In this document: piece after piece, positions 8,940 to 19,007 of the stretch
Position numbering within the stretch: the first letter of the stretch is position 1
How the letters are laid out: each line of letters starts with the position of its first letter
Source of the DNA: JASGDN01 sp049840815
Lineage (GTDB): Bacteria; Chloroflexota; Chloroflexia; Thermomicrobiales; UBA6265
DNA length: 64,000 bases
Direction of reading: 5' to 3'
Assembly: GCA_049840815.1 (NCBI GenBank)
Contig: JASGJI010000004.1
Location: 62,001 to 126,000 of the forward strand
The notes under the pieces: model-generated
Told to the model about the DNA's origin: nothing
Database searches by the model: none
The model's input: only the letters and a program-made list of their open reading frames with translations
Made by a program: the position numbers and the translations under genes

Positions 8940-9320
8940 GTATACGTCCCGCGCACATTCCCGGATGCCCGCAAGACATGCACCCTCGTGGGCCGCCAGC
9001 AGGAATCCGCCTGCTGGCATCGCGGTTGGTGCCCCCGCCGGACGCTACTGTCAGCCATCCCGCCACGCCCCCGTGCCCAGTCTCGTTTGGCGGCCCGGGT
9101 GGTGTCGGCAAGACGCGGCTCGCCCGCGAGATGCTGCATGTGTCCAGCCTTTCCAACGAGCGGCTATCGGCCTTCGTTTCCTTTGCCTCCGTCGAGACGG
9201 CCCAGCACGAACCGGGCCGCTCGGTGGACGTCTCCGAAGCGATGACGTTCCTGACCGATCGCCGCAGGCCCGAAGCCCATCCCAGTTGGGGCCGCCGCCC
9301 CACACCAGGAAGGGGTAAGG
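8940..9320 (+). pseudogene. Remnant of a P-loop (LuxR/AfsR-type STAND) ATPase
   Basis: The stretch between the Tat protein and the oxidoreductase gene has no intact gene, but two frames carry pieces of a STAND ATPase. LVGRQQESA, like the FVGRxxE that precedes such domains, is in one frame near 8990. A perfect Walker A, GGPGGVGKTRLAREML, is in another frame near 9090, followed by LSAFVSFASVETA. The frames do not join and the protein ends within about 80 residues. This looks like a decayed fragment of a LuxR- or BTAD-type regulator. Confidence 0.5.
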
Positions 9321-9371
9321 CGGGCCGTGACGCCTCCCTCACCCCCTCCTGCCCCTGACATGCGGATGCGG

Positions 9372-10586
9372 CTACCGAGTTGCGTATGCCGGGGACTCGG
9401 CCCGGCCACCAAGCGGCACGAATGGCTGGAAGGCGCTCGACTGGCAGCTCTTCTTTGCCATCAGGCACATCTGCGCGCTCAGCAGTCCGTCCTGCAAGGT
9501 CGCGCGGCTCTCGCCCGTGCCGTTGAGGATGGCGAGGAAATCGTGCGCCAGTTCGTGATCGCCGCCGCTGTGGCCGTTCTCACCGGTCGAGACCGCGATC
9601 CGCTCCACCCGCCCGACGTGATGGTGATGGACCACCACTTCCTCCGTATACCAGTCGAAGGAAAGCGTGCCCTTGTAGCCCGTCAGGATCGCGCCACGCT
9701 TCGCCGCGCCGCGCCGGGCGTAGAACATCTGCGTGTACGTCGCGTGGGCGCCGGAGGGGTACTGCACGATGGCCGTCGCGGCGTCGTGGTTGCCCGTATC
9801 AACCGCAAAGGAGCACTGCCACCGCCCATCCCAGAAGTTCTCTGCATCGTGGAGGTCCGCGAGGATGCCCTGCTTGTAGAAGAGGTTGTACTGGCTCTCG
9901 GGACAGGTCGTCTTCAGCGCGCAATCCATGCAGTAGAGCCCGGCTGGCATCTCCCCGGTGAAGACGTTCTTCGATTCCACCGCCACGATCCGCGCCGGGG
10001 TCCTGCTGTCCACCAGATAGTTCAGGTAGTCGAGGTCGTGGGTCGCCTTCTGGAGCCAGAGACCACCGGTAAGCGATTCGTTGCGCATCCAGCCGTGATA
10101 GTAGTTCGAGCCGTAGAAGGGGACGTTATTTGTCATCTGGATGTTCTCGACGGTCCCCAGCACGCCGGAATCGACGACCTCCTTCGCCGTCGTGCAGAGC
10201 CGGGAGACGCGCAGCGGGAAGGAGACGACCACCTTGCTCGTCGTGGTGAGCGACGCCGCGTGCAACTCCGCCAGTTGCGCCTCGTCGATGGCGACCGGCT
10301 TTTCCAGGAAGAGCGGGAGGCCCGTCGCCAGCACCTTCACCGCGTAGGGCGTGTGGTAGAGGCAGTTCGTGCCGATCAGCACGCCATCGAGATTCGCCTC
10401 GGCGAGCATGGCATCGACATCGGCATAGAACGTGACCCCCGCGAGCTTCTCGGGGAAGCGGGCGCGCAGGGCATCCTCCGCCGGATCGACCACCGCGACC
10501 ACGGTCGCGTCCGTATCGAAGCGATCGATCGTCGCCAGCATGCCGCGAATCCGCCCGCCGTACCCGATCACACCCAGTCGTTTCAT
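9372..10586 (-). CDS. Gfo/Idh/MocA-family oxidoreductase
   Basis: A 404-residue NAD(P)-dependent oxidoreductase. The N-terminal Rossmann motif is LGVIGYGGRIRGM (residues 4-16), and the family signature EKPVA lies near residue 95, with the substrate-domain histidine probably in ATHDLDYLNYL. A cysteine-containing insert, GLYCMDCALKTTCPESQYN, may bind a metal or form disulfides and is not universal in the family. Substrates are usually sugars, inositols or their derivatives; this one cannot be assigned. Confidence 0.85.
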   Translation of the reverse strand: MKRLGVIGYGGRIRGMLATIDRFDTDATVVAVVDPAEDALRARFPEKLAGVTFYADVDAMLAEANLDGVLIGTNCLYHTPYAVKVLATGLPLFLEKPVAIDEAQLAELHAASLTTTSKVVVSFPLRVSRLCTTAKEVVDSGVLGTVENIQMTNNVPFYGSNYYHGWMRNESLTGGLWLQKATHDLDYLNYLVDSRTPARIVAVESKNVFTGEMPAGLYCMDCALKTTCPESQYNLFYKQGILADLHDAENFWDGRWQCSFAVDTGNHDAATAIVQYPSGAHATYTQMFYARRGAAKRGAILTGYKGTLSFDWYTEEVVVHHHHVGRVERIAVSTGENGHSGGDHELAHDFLAILNGTGESRATLQDGLLSAQMCLMAKKSCQSSAFQPFVPLGGRAESPAYATR

Positions 10587-10824
10587 GGAATCAATCCGCC
10601 CACTCGGCCTCGATGGCGCGATGCCGGGCCCGTTCGCCCGTCACGATGGCAAGGATTCTCAGGTGCGAGCGATTCCCCGTCAACGGCGGCTCCGTCTCGG
10701 ACCGGATACCGGCGCATGATGCGGGGCGCGGGGTGCGCCGATGTGGGAACCATCCCTTGGCAGCGCTATGATGGGCGGCAACGATTAGGCCCGCGCATCA
10801 TCCATACTCCGGAGGTCCCCGCTC

Positions 10825-11883
<1,059 letters not shown>

Positions 11884-11991
11884 CACGGTTCTGACATGCC
11901 AACAACCCCTACGCGGTTGGACTTGTGATGCCCGATTCCGACAATAGTTCCAGGCGATCGTGTTACGGTCACCTGGAAGGAAAGGCATCCA

Positions 11992-12825
11992 ATGCCCGAA
12001 CGCCCCGAACGCCTGCTCGTGTCGTCCCTCTGCATCCTCCTCGCCATACTGGTGATCGCGAGCGTCCTGCTCGGCCCGCTCGTGACCGGCAGGATCGTGC
12101 AGCGAACGTCGGCCGACGCCATCGACCAGTTCAGGGGATCTGAAGGGGTCTCCCTCCTCATTGTGGTGCCGATCCTCATTCTCGCGGTCGCGCTATTTCG
12201 ACATTCGAATCCCATCGGGCCATACCTCGCGCTGGCCGGAGCCTTGTTCTGCACCTATACCTACATTACCGTCATCGTCGGACAGGAGTATCTCCACTAT
12301 GACGGAAATGTCGAACGGGCCTTTCCCCTCTATGCCGGGATGGTCGCCCTCGGAACGACCATTTCCGTGATGGCGTGGCAAGCAGTTCGCGAGGCTACCG
12401 CAGTCTCTGCTCCGCCAAAAACGCGAAGACGCATGAGTTGGGGGCTTATCGCCTTGGGGACCATTGTCGCCTTGATGTGGGCCGCTCAGATATGGCAGGT
12501 CTACCGAGGCGCCCCCGACACAGCGTATACAGAGAGTCCGACACTCTTCTGGACCATCAAACTGCTCGACTACGGATTCGTGATTCCTGTTGCATTCCTG
12601 CTTGCCGACGGCGTGCAGCGCGATCGTCACTATGCGTTCGAGGCAGGAACCGCACTGTTGTGCTTTTTCACCATCCTGGCAACTGGCATCACGGCAATGG
12701 CGGTGTCGACCATGCTTTCCCAAGGTAGCGCCGCACAGCTCCCGCTGATCATCGTGCTTTCACTCATAGTCGCGGGCTTCATCTTTGTCGATGCCCGATT
12801 GCTGGGCAGGATTGCCGCTGCCTGA
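11992..12825 (+). CDS. Multi-pass membrane protein of unknown function
   Basis: A 277-residue integral membrane protein with about seven hydrophobic segments, at roughly residues 8-30, 50-66, 75-95, 105-125, 148-168, 190-210 and 220-270. No family signature is recognised. GGAAGG precedes the ATG. The upstream 100 bases and the gene itself use slightly lower GC than the neighbours. It converges with the TetM-like gene 80 bases downstream. Confidence 0.65.
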   Translation: MPERPERLLVSSLCILLAILVIASVLLGPLVTGRIVQRTSADAIDQFRGSEGVSLLIVVPILILAVALFRHSNPIGPYLALAGALFCTYTYITVIVGQEYLHYDGNVERAFPLYAGMVALGTTISVMAWQAVREATAVSAPPKTRRRMSWGLIALGTIVALMWAAQIWQVYRGAPDTAYTESPTLFWTIKLLDYGFVIPVAFLLADGVQRDRHYAFEAGTALLCFFTILATGITAMAVSTMLSQGSAAQLPLIIVLSLIVAGFIFVDARLLGRIAAA

Positions 12826-12905
12826 GGCGATGAACGCCTGCCAAGGGGTTGGTTGCTCTCCCAGGACACAATCATTCCTCACCGGCCAGCAATCCTGCCA
12901 ATGCA

Positions 12906-14867
12906 TCACCCCTGCGCCACCTGCGCGAGATACCACGCCCGGTTGAGCGGATTGTGATCCGAGCGGTCCCGCTCCGGGACCGGCCCCGTGACCGGCGCGT
13001 ACGATGCAAACGCCGTCGTCAGCACCCCCTCGCCGCGCGTCAGGCCCGCGAGACGTTGCTCCACTGCATGGACCTCCGCCGCCGGGATCGTCCCCACGAT
13101 CCGCGCCGTCCTTCCGGACGCCTCCACTGCCTCGGTCGCTTCCGGCACCGCCCGGTTCGCCACCAGCACGGGCAGCGCGTCGCCCACCAGCGGCTCCGGC
13201 GTCTCCAGGTCGAAGCGGAGGATCGGCTCGCAGACGCGCGTGCCCGCCTCCTTCAACGCCGCCATCAGCACCAATGGGGTCAGCTTCCGGAAGTCGCCCG
13301 CCACCGTCACCGGCGAAGCGTAGGCGGTCTCCGTCAGCGTCACCCGGATGTCGCGGACCTCCCAGCCGTGCAATCCCTCCCGCAGCGTCTCGGAGATGGT
13401 CTCCTCGATCGCCACATAGAACGCCAACGGCAGCGCTCCAGAGGGGCGCCTGAAGACGATCCCCGAATCCAGCTCGCCGGGTTCGACCCGGATACCGACC
13501 GTGCCCGCGAACGGGTTTCCCGGCGCGCCCACGTGCTCGATCGCGTACCCCGTACCAATCGGACGCTCCACACAGACCACCCGCGACGGCGCGAACGAGA
13601 CCTCCAGCCCGAAGTCGCTGGCCAGCGTCGCCGCCAGCACCTCCTTCTGCACCTCCCCGAAAAGGCGGACCGAGAGTTCGCGCCGCCGTTCGTCGTGCCG
13701 GAAACCGATCAGTGGATCGCTCTCTGCCAGGCACTGCAATGCGGCAAACAGGCCCGAGGAATGCGGGGAAACGACACTCTCCATCGTCGGACGACGAAAC
13801 CCGGCCGCCCGGCGTCCTGGCTGCTCCCGCCCGATCCAGTCGCCAACCCGGGCGCTCCGCAGGCCATGCAGGCGCACGATCTCTCCGGCCGACGCCACCG
13901 CTCGCCCGTCGCGCTGATAGCGGTCAAGGGCTGTCACCCGTTCCTGCGCGATCTCAACAGCGCCATCCTCATCACGTCGCCCGACCCCGATCACCTGACG
14001 CAACGCAACGCTGCCATCGAAAAGGCGCACGAAGGCGAGCTTCTCGCCGGATGGCGTCCGCTGCACGGTGAAGACCGTTCCACTGAGCGGCGCGTCCGCA
14101 TCCCCGGCGGCGGCGGGGAGCCAGCTCGAGATGCCGTCCAGCAGATCGGGCACGCCCGCGCCGGTAATCGCCGCACCCGCGAAGACGGGAACGACGATAC
14201 CCGCCGCGACCTGCTTCCGCAGATGCCAGCTCACGAGATGCGAGGAGACGTTGCCATCACGGGTGATGAACGCATCGACGAGGTCGGCGCCCATGCGGTC
14301 CAGCGAGAGCGCATCGAGCACATCGGGGCATCTACGGATATCCGTAACCGGGCGCGGAATGGCCTCGGCAGCGCGCGTTCCGGCATTCCGGACCTCGGTC
14401 ATGGGCACAACACGCAGGCCGAGAAGGTCCCGGATGTCGTCCAGCACGGCATCCACCCGCGCGCCGAGGCGGTCGATCTTGTTGACGAAGACGACCATCG
14501 GCAGCCCGAGCGAGCGCACGGCCCGCGCCAGGCGGCGGGTCTGCGGTTGCACGCCCTCCACCGCCGAGATGACGAGCACAACGGCATCAAGCGCGAGCAG
14601 GGCGCGTTCGACCTCCGCGATGAAATCCGCGTGGCCGGGAGTGTCGATCAAGTTGACGTGGAGACCGCCGAGCGTGAACGCAACGACGGCGGAGCGGATG
14701 GTGATGCCGCGCTGGCGTTCGAGGTCGAGCGTATCGGTCTGGGTGGTGCCGCGATCGACGCGGCCAATGGCGTGGATGACGCCGGTTTCAAAGAGGATAC
14801 GTTCAGTCAGACTCGTCTTTCCGGCGTCGACGTGCGCCAGAATCCCGAGGTTCAGGGGTGTCGGCAT
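12906..14867 (-). CDS. TetM/Otr(A)-type ribosomal protection GTPase
   Basis: A 653-residue translation GTPase of the EF-G-like tetracycline-protection group. G1 is LAHVDAGKTSLTERIL, G2 is GITIRSA, G3 is DTPGHADF and G4 is NKIDR. Domains II to V follow, and the C-terminal domain-IV loop region contains LTETAYASPVTVAGDFRKL. The length agrees with Tet(M)/Otr(A) (about 640-663). Members dislodge tetracycline from the ribosome. A chromosomal copy without mobile flanks could be an intrinsic-resistance gene or have a housekeeping role; the actual resistance phenotype is inference. Confidence 0.85.
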   Translation of the reverse strand: MPTPLNLGILAHVDAGKTSLTERILFETGVIHAIGRVDRGTTQTDTLDLERQRGITIRSAVVAFTLGGLHVNLIDTPGHADFIAEVERALLALDAVVLVISAVEGVQPQTRRLARAVRSLGLPMVVFVNKIDRLGARVDAVLDDIRDLLGLRVVPMTEVRNAGTRAAEAIPRPVTDIRRCPDVLDALSLDRMGADLVDAFITRDGNVSSHLVSWHLRKQVAAGIVVPVFAGAAITGAGVPDLLDGISSWLPAAAGDADAPLSGTVFTVQRTPSGEKLAFVRLFDGSVALRQVIGVGRRDEDGAVEIAQERVTALDRYQRDGRAVASAGEIVRLHGLRSARVGDWIGREQPGRRAAGFRRPTMESVVSPHSSGLFAALQCLAESDPLIGFRHDERRRELSVRLFGEVQKEVLAATLASDFGLEVSFAPSRVVCVERPIGTGYAIEHVGAPGNPFAGTVGIRVEPGELDSGIVFRRPSGALPLAFYVAIEETISETLREGLHGWEVRDIRVTLTETAYASPVTVAGDFRKLTPLVLMAALKEAGTRVCEPILRFDLETPEPLVGDALPVLVANRAVPEATEAVEASGRTARIVGTIPAAEVHAVEQRLAGLTRGEGVLTTAFASYAPVTGPVPERDRSDHNPLNRAWYLAQVAQG

Positions 14868-15037
14868 GCAGCAGCGGTCCTCGTTCGAGAATCAGGGGGG
14901 TCGTGGGGATTCTCGTGAGTCGGCGCATGGGACCATCCTTCCTGAATGTGACGAAGCCGAAGACGCGAACCTGCGCCCTCATGGGGCCGGTCCGCATGTC
15001 ATCCTAGCGACTCAAGGGAGATCTGGCAACCGCGCAA

Positions 15038-15274
15038 TCAGGCCGCGCGCGGTTTCAGAAGGTCACGCAGATCCGCATTGGCAGGCAGGGTCGGAAGGGC
15101 ATCCAGGTCGGAGGTCGAAACGTACAGGACCTCGAAGCCAACCGCCTCGCCATCGGCATCAACGTCGATATAGACCGAATCCGACAGTGCGACGGTGTCT
15201 TCAATCGGGTGCGTCGAGAACCGGATGTAGAGCGCATCTGCTTCTCGATCGTACGTCACGGTCGGGCTGCTCAT
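15038..15274 (-). CDS. DUF2283 family protein
   Basis: A 78-residue protein matching DUF2283, with the pattern VTYDREADALYIRFS and IYIDVDADGEAVGFEVL (seen as VYIDVDADGEAVGFEVLYVS). These small beta-rich proteins often sit beside DUF4258-type genes and behave like toxin-antitoxin pairs. It overlaps the upstream small gene by ATGA, consistent with coupling. Confidence 0.82.
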   Translation of the reverse strand: MSSPTVTYDREADALYIRFSTHPIEDTVALSDSVYIDVDADGEAVGFEVLYVSTSDLDALPTLPANADLRDLLKPRAA

Positions 15275-15459
15275 CGTTTTCCTCGCAATCGAACAACGGT
15301 CAGTACGCGAGTGGTTCCGTCCTCTTCAGCAATGACAATGCGATACCGACCAGCCTCGAAGATCGGCATCGTCCATCCCCGTCGAGTCTGAACCCCTGAT
15401 CCCGCGCAAGGCGTCATCGGCAAAATTCCATCGTAACGAGGAAACGGCGGTTTCACCAT
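15271..15459 (-). CDS. Small protein coupled to DUF2283, DUF4258-like C-terminus
   Basis: A 62-residue reading frame, whose end AGRYRIVIAEEDGTTRVLTV resembles the last strands of DUF4258 proteins. Its N-terminal half lacks the conserved helix with histidine and arginine, so the gene may be truncated or its true start may lie elsewhere. The ATGA overlap with the DUF2283 gene supports translation. An internal ATG (MPIFEAG) is another possible start. Confidence 0.5.
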   Translation of the reverse strand: MVKPPFPRYDGILPMTPCAGSGVQTRRGWTMPIFEAGRYRIVIAEEDGTTRVLTVVRLRGKR

Positions 15460-15806
15460 CGGCAGTGCGAGGAAGCATCACGCGCTCGCTGGCTCACCAA
15501 TGATAGCGATTCGGCGACAGATGGATCGTCCAGCACCCGGCTCATCGTGGCGACTCTGTGTGCCTGGCGAAGAGCGTCTTCTCCAGCCGATCGCGCAGAT
15601 AAACCGCCGTTCCGGGCAGCCGATCGCGCCGCTCTCATCCCTACCAGCGCGCGCCCAGTGTTCCCGCGATCCGGGGAATATCCCAGGAGGAGATGCGTTT
15701 CGATCCGTCCCAGCACCTCCGCGGCAAGCACTCTGCGAGGGTGAGGTTTCGCCCCGGTGTCATCGCCGGGAGCAACACGCATGCATCACCAGAAAGGACC
15801 GTAGCC
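15460..15806. other. Intergenic stretch without a convincing gene
   Basis: Only low-complexity open frames are present, on the minus strand up to 15782. They may include decayed parts of a DUF4258-like gene, since the small gene downstream lacks an N-terminal domain. The end carries the leader and AAAGGA ribosome-binding site of the bacterioferritin-like gene. Confidence 0.4.
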
Positions 15807-16298
15807 ATGCCCAAGACGACTACCCAGACTCAGGACGACCTCCGCGACCAGTTGATCGCGGGACTCCAGGAAGATCTCGCCCGTGAGTACAAGGCAATCA
15901 TCCAGTACGTGATCTTCAGTCAGAAACTCGACGGCGCCCGCTACATGGATATCGCCGAGGAGCTGGAAGTCCATGCCCACCAGGAGCTGGACCACGCCAT
16001 CGCCATCGCCAAGCAACTCGATTACTTCGGCGCCTATCCGGTGCACGAACCAAAACCGGTAGAGGTCTCCGAGGAAAACGAAGGGATGCTCTGGGCCGAC
16101 CTCCGCGCCGAGGACGACACGGTTGCCAACTACCAGCAGCGCATCATCCAAGCCCAGGAAGCAGGGGAATTCGCGCTCGCCGAGATCCTGCAGGAAATCA
16201 TCCGCGAGGAGCAGGATCACCAGATCGACCTCGCGTCGGCACTGGGGGTTGTGCCGGATCCGCGCAGCCGCAAGAACGAGGGGGCCGGGGCATCCTGA
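15807..16298 (+). CDS. Bacterioferritin-like ferritin-fold protein
   Basis: A 163-residue four-helix ferritin-like protein. Metal-ligand patterns are present: EYKAIIQY (helix A), EELEVHAHQELDHA (E-x6-H type, helix B), and EEQDHQIDL (E-x2-H, helix D). The length agrees with bacterioferritin. It probably stores or oxidises iron. AAAGGA is about nine bases before the ATG. A weak stem (GGCCGTA 16318-16324 with TACGGCC 16339-16345) separates it from the convergent amidohydrolase. Confidence 0.85.
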   Translation: MPKTTTQTQDDLRDQLIAGLQEDLAREYKAIIQYVIFSQKLDGARYMDIAEELEVHAHQELDHAIAIAKQLDYFGAYPVHEPKPVEVSEENEGMLWADLRAEDDTVANYQQRIIQAQEAGEFALAEILQEIIREEQDHQIDLASALGVVPDPRSRKNEGAGAS

Positions 16299-16370
16299 CC
16301 CCGGCTCATACGCCGCAGGCCGTATCGGAATGATCCCGTACGGCCCGCAATGCCCACGACGCAATCCCGG

Positions 16371-17573
16371 TCAGGCGGCCAGGATCGAGAGCACGGCGTT
16401 TGCCATCGTCGCCATGCCGGGTGCCATGCCCTCTTCATCGATGTCGAAACGCGGATGATGATGACCCCATACGATCCCGCGCTCCTCGTTCCGCGTCCCC
16501 ACATTGAAGAAGCAGCCGGGGCGCGCCTCCGTGAAGTACGAGAAGTCCTCGCCACCCATGCCGACCGTCGCCTCGTGGACGTTCTCCTCGCCGACCACCT
16601 GGATCGCCGCCGCCCGCACCAGCTCGACGACGGCCGGATCATTGACGATGCTCGGCGCTCCGAAGATGTAGTCCGTCGTCACGGTCGCGCCGAACGTGGC
16701 GCCAATGCCCTCCGCGACCTCGGCCAACCGGCGGGAAAGATGCTCGCGCACCTCGTTACGGATCGTGCGCACCGTGCCGCGCAATTCGGCAGTGTCCGGA
16801 ATCACATTGAAGGCCTCGCCCGCCAGGAACGCCGTCACCGAAACGACCGCGGCATCCATCGGGTCCGTCTCGCGGGATACGAGGGCCTGCAACGCCAGCA
16901 CGATCTGCGATCCGACAATGATCGGATCGACGCTCTGATGCGGCTCGGCTGCATGGGAGCCCTTGCCCTGGATCCTGATAGAGAAGGCATCCGGCGCGGC
17001 ATTGGACGGCCCTGGCCGGAGATGGATCTCACCGGTCGGGATGCTGGATGCGACGTGAAGCCCCAACACGACATCGACGTGCGGATGCTCCAGCACGCCC
17101 TCCGCGATCATGCCCTTCGCCCCACCTGGATCGACCTCCTCGGCGGGCTGAAACAGGACCTTCACCGTGCCCGCGAACTCGCCACGACGATCCATGAGGA
17201 TACGACTGAGGCCCAGCAGCATGGCGGTGTGCGCATCGTGCCCGCAGGCGTGCATCACGCCGGGATTCTGGGAGACATACTCGACCGCGTTCTCCTCAAG
17301 GATCGGCAACGCATCCATGTCGGCCCGGACCAGCACAACCTTATCCGGGTTCCCGACCGTCCCAGTCCCCCGAATCAGCCCGGTAATGCCGGTGACATTG
17401 ATCCCGGTCTGCACATCCTCCACCCCGATCTGGGCGAGGCGCTGGGTCACGAACGCCGCTGTCTCGAACTCATGCATGCCAACTTCGGGATGCTCGTGCA
17501 GCCAACGACGGTCGGCGACCACACCCGGCAAAATCTCGTCCGCGTCATTCTTCAGCTGAACCGCCGTCACCAT
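16371..17573 (-). CDS. M20-family amidohydrolase (copy 1)
   Basis: A 400-residue M20D metallopeptidase/amidohydrolase like hippurate hydrolase or N-acyl-amino-acid hydrolase. Metal-binding and catalytic motifs are visible: RADMDALP, MHACGHDAHTAM, PAEEVDPGG, and HAAEPHQSVDPI. The family cysteine that binds metal is in ACGHD. It lies downstream of, and is closely similar to, the next gene, so the two are probably a tandem duplication in one operon. The substrates may differ. Confidence 0.88.
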   Translation of the reverse strand: MVTAVQLKNDADEILPGVVADRRWLHEHPEVGMHEFETAAFVTQRLAQIGVEDVQTGINVTGITGLIRGTGTVGNPDKVVLVRADMDALPILEENAVEYVSQNPGVMHACGHDAHTAMLLGLSRILMDRRGEFAGTVKVLFQPAEEVDPGGAKGMIAEGVLEHPHVDVVLGLHVASSIPTGEIHLRPGPSNAAPDAFSIRIQGKGSHAAEPHQSVDPIIVGSQIVLALQALVSRETDPMDAAVVSVTAFLAGEAFNVIPDTAELRGTVRTIRNEVREHLSRRLAEVAEGIGATFGATVTTDYIFGAPSIVNDPAVVELVRAAAIQVVGEENVHEATVGMGGEDFSYFTEARPGCFFNVGTRNEERGIVWGHHHPRFDIDEEGMAPGMATMANAVLSILAA

Positions 17574-17623
17574 TGCGCTGCCAATCCCTTCTCACAGACC
17601 TGCTTCAGGCACCACCGAACGAT

Positions 17624-18823
17624 CTATCCGACACGCTGGAAATACTCGAGCACGGTCTGCGTCATCGTGGCGACGCCGATGCCGAGGGCATCCTCATCGA
17701 AGTTGAACTTCGGGTGGTGATGATCCCAGATCAACCCCTGCTCCTCGTTTCGACTGCCGACGAAGAAGTAGCTTCCCGGCCGCTCGTTCAGGAAGTATGA
17801 GAAATCCTCGCTGGCCATCCACGGCTCCCCGGCGATGGCCTTGTCCTCCCCCACGACCGTGGCCGCCGCCCGCCGCACGATGGCCGACATGGCGGGATCG
17901 TTGATTACCGCTGGCAACGCCTTCGAGATCTCGAGTTCGATCGAGACTCCCATCGCTGCCGCCGTGCCCTCCAGGATCGCCACGATACGATCGTGGACAA
18001 GGCGCTGGGTCTCGTCGGAGAAGACGCGGAAGGTCGCCGCGAACTCCACCGAATCGGGGATGACGTTCGCCGCCTTGCCCCCATGGATGGTACCGACACT
18101 CAGCACGGCGGTATCCCGCGCGTTGACGTTGCGGGAGACAATCGTCTGGAGCTGGGTGATCATCGCGCAGGCCGCGACGATAGGATCGACGGCAAGATGC
18201 GGCATCGCGCCATGTCCACCCCGCCCCTGCACCTTGCAGGAGAAGAACTGGCCGCCAGACATCGTCGGGCCGTCCGGCGCGCTGACGGTGCCGACCGGCA
18301 GGGACTGCGCAAGATGCAGCCCGAAGACGGCATCCACATGCGGGTTCTCCAGCACGCCCTGCTGGATCATCCACTCCGCGCCGCCGGGGCCGGTCTCCTC
18401 GCTTGGCTGGAAGAGGACCTTCACCGTGCCCGCGAACTCGCCACGCCGCTCCATCAGCATCCGGGTGGTGGCGAGCAGCATGGCCGTGTGCCCGTCGTGC
18501 CCGCAGGCGTGCATGACGCCGGGCACCTGCGACCGGTACTCGACATCGTTCTCCTCGTCGATCGGAAGGGCGTCCATGTCCGCCCGCAGGAGGACCACCT
18601 TCCCGGCGCCGGGTCCGACGCCGGTCCCCTTCACGAGGGCGGTGACGCCGGTCTCGCTGATGCCGGTGCGGATATCCTCCACCCCGAGCGCCTGCAGGCG
18701 TTCGATCACGAACTTGGCGGTCTCGAACTCGAACATGCCGAGCTCCGGATGCTCGTGCAGCCAGCGCCGGTCGGCCACCAGTCCTGGCATGATCTCGTCA
18801 ACGTCGGCCAGCAGGGTTCCCAT
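17624..18823 (-). CDS. M20-family amidohydrolase (copy 2)
   Basis: A 399-residue paralogue of the preceding gene with the same M20D motifs: RADMDALPIDEEND, MHACGHDGHTAML, PSEETGPGGAEWM, GRGGHGAMPHLAVDP and WMASEDFSYFL. AAGGA lies eight to nine bases before the ATG at 18823. The spacing to the second copy is 50 bases. It likely hydrolyses N-acyl amino acids or indole-type amide conjugates; specificity is not readable. Confidence 0.88.
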   Translation of the reverse strand: MGTLLADVDEIMPGLVADRRWLHEHPELGMFEFETAKFVIERLQALGVEDIRTGISETGVTALVKGTGVGPGAGKVVLLRADMDALPIDEENDVEYRSQVPGVMHACGHDGHTAMLLATTRMLMERRGEFAGTVKVLFQPSEETGPGGAEWMIQQGVLENPHVDAVFGLHLAQSLPVGTVSAPDGPTMSGGQFFSCKVQGRGGHGAMPHLAVDPIVAACAMITQLQTIVSRNVNARDTAVLSVGTIHGGKAANVIPDSVEFAATFRVFSDETQRLVHDRIVAILEGTAAAMGVSIELEISKALPAVINDPAMSAIVRRAAATVVGEDKAIAGEPWMASEDFSYFLNERPGSYFFVGSRNEEQGLIWDHHHPKFNFDEDALGIGVATMTQTVLEYFQRVG

Positions 18824-19007
18824 GTCGATTCATCCTTAGGTGATGCGGTGTGCCAAGGTCACTGTCGCGCATGCTACCAGACCTCACCTGCTACAAGAAT
18901 CCGCCAAGCCCGCTACATCCGGCGTCGCGCCCAAGCAAACGCCTGCCCGACCTGGTTGGCCCGTGGCATGCTTCACCGAACCGATTTCCTGGATGGAGGC
19001 GCACCGC

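Noticed and set aside
12849..14918. A 689-residue plus-strand open frame
   Set aside because: It is the antisense shadow of the TetM-like GTPase gene, with repetitive Arg/His-rich translation and no family motif.
15460..15782. A 109-residue minus-strand frame upstream of the DUF4258-like gene
   Set aside because: It has a Ser/Arg-rich composition, no ribosome-binding site and no similarity pattern; treated as non-coding.
16350..17720. A 456-residue plus-strand open frame
   Set aside because: It is opposite the first M20 amidohydrolase gene, which has clear motifs; the shadow shows none.
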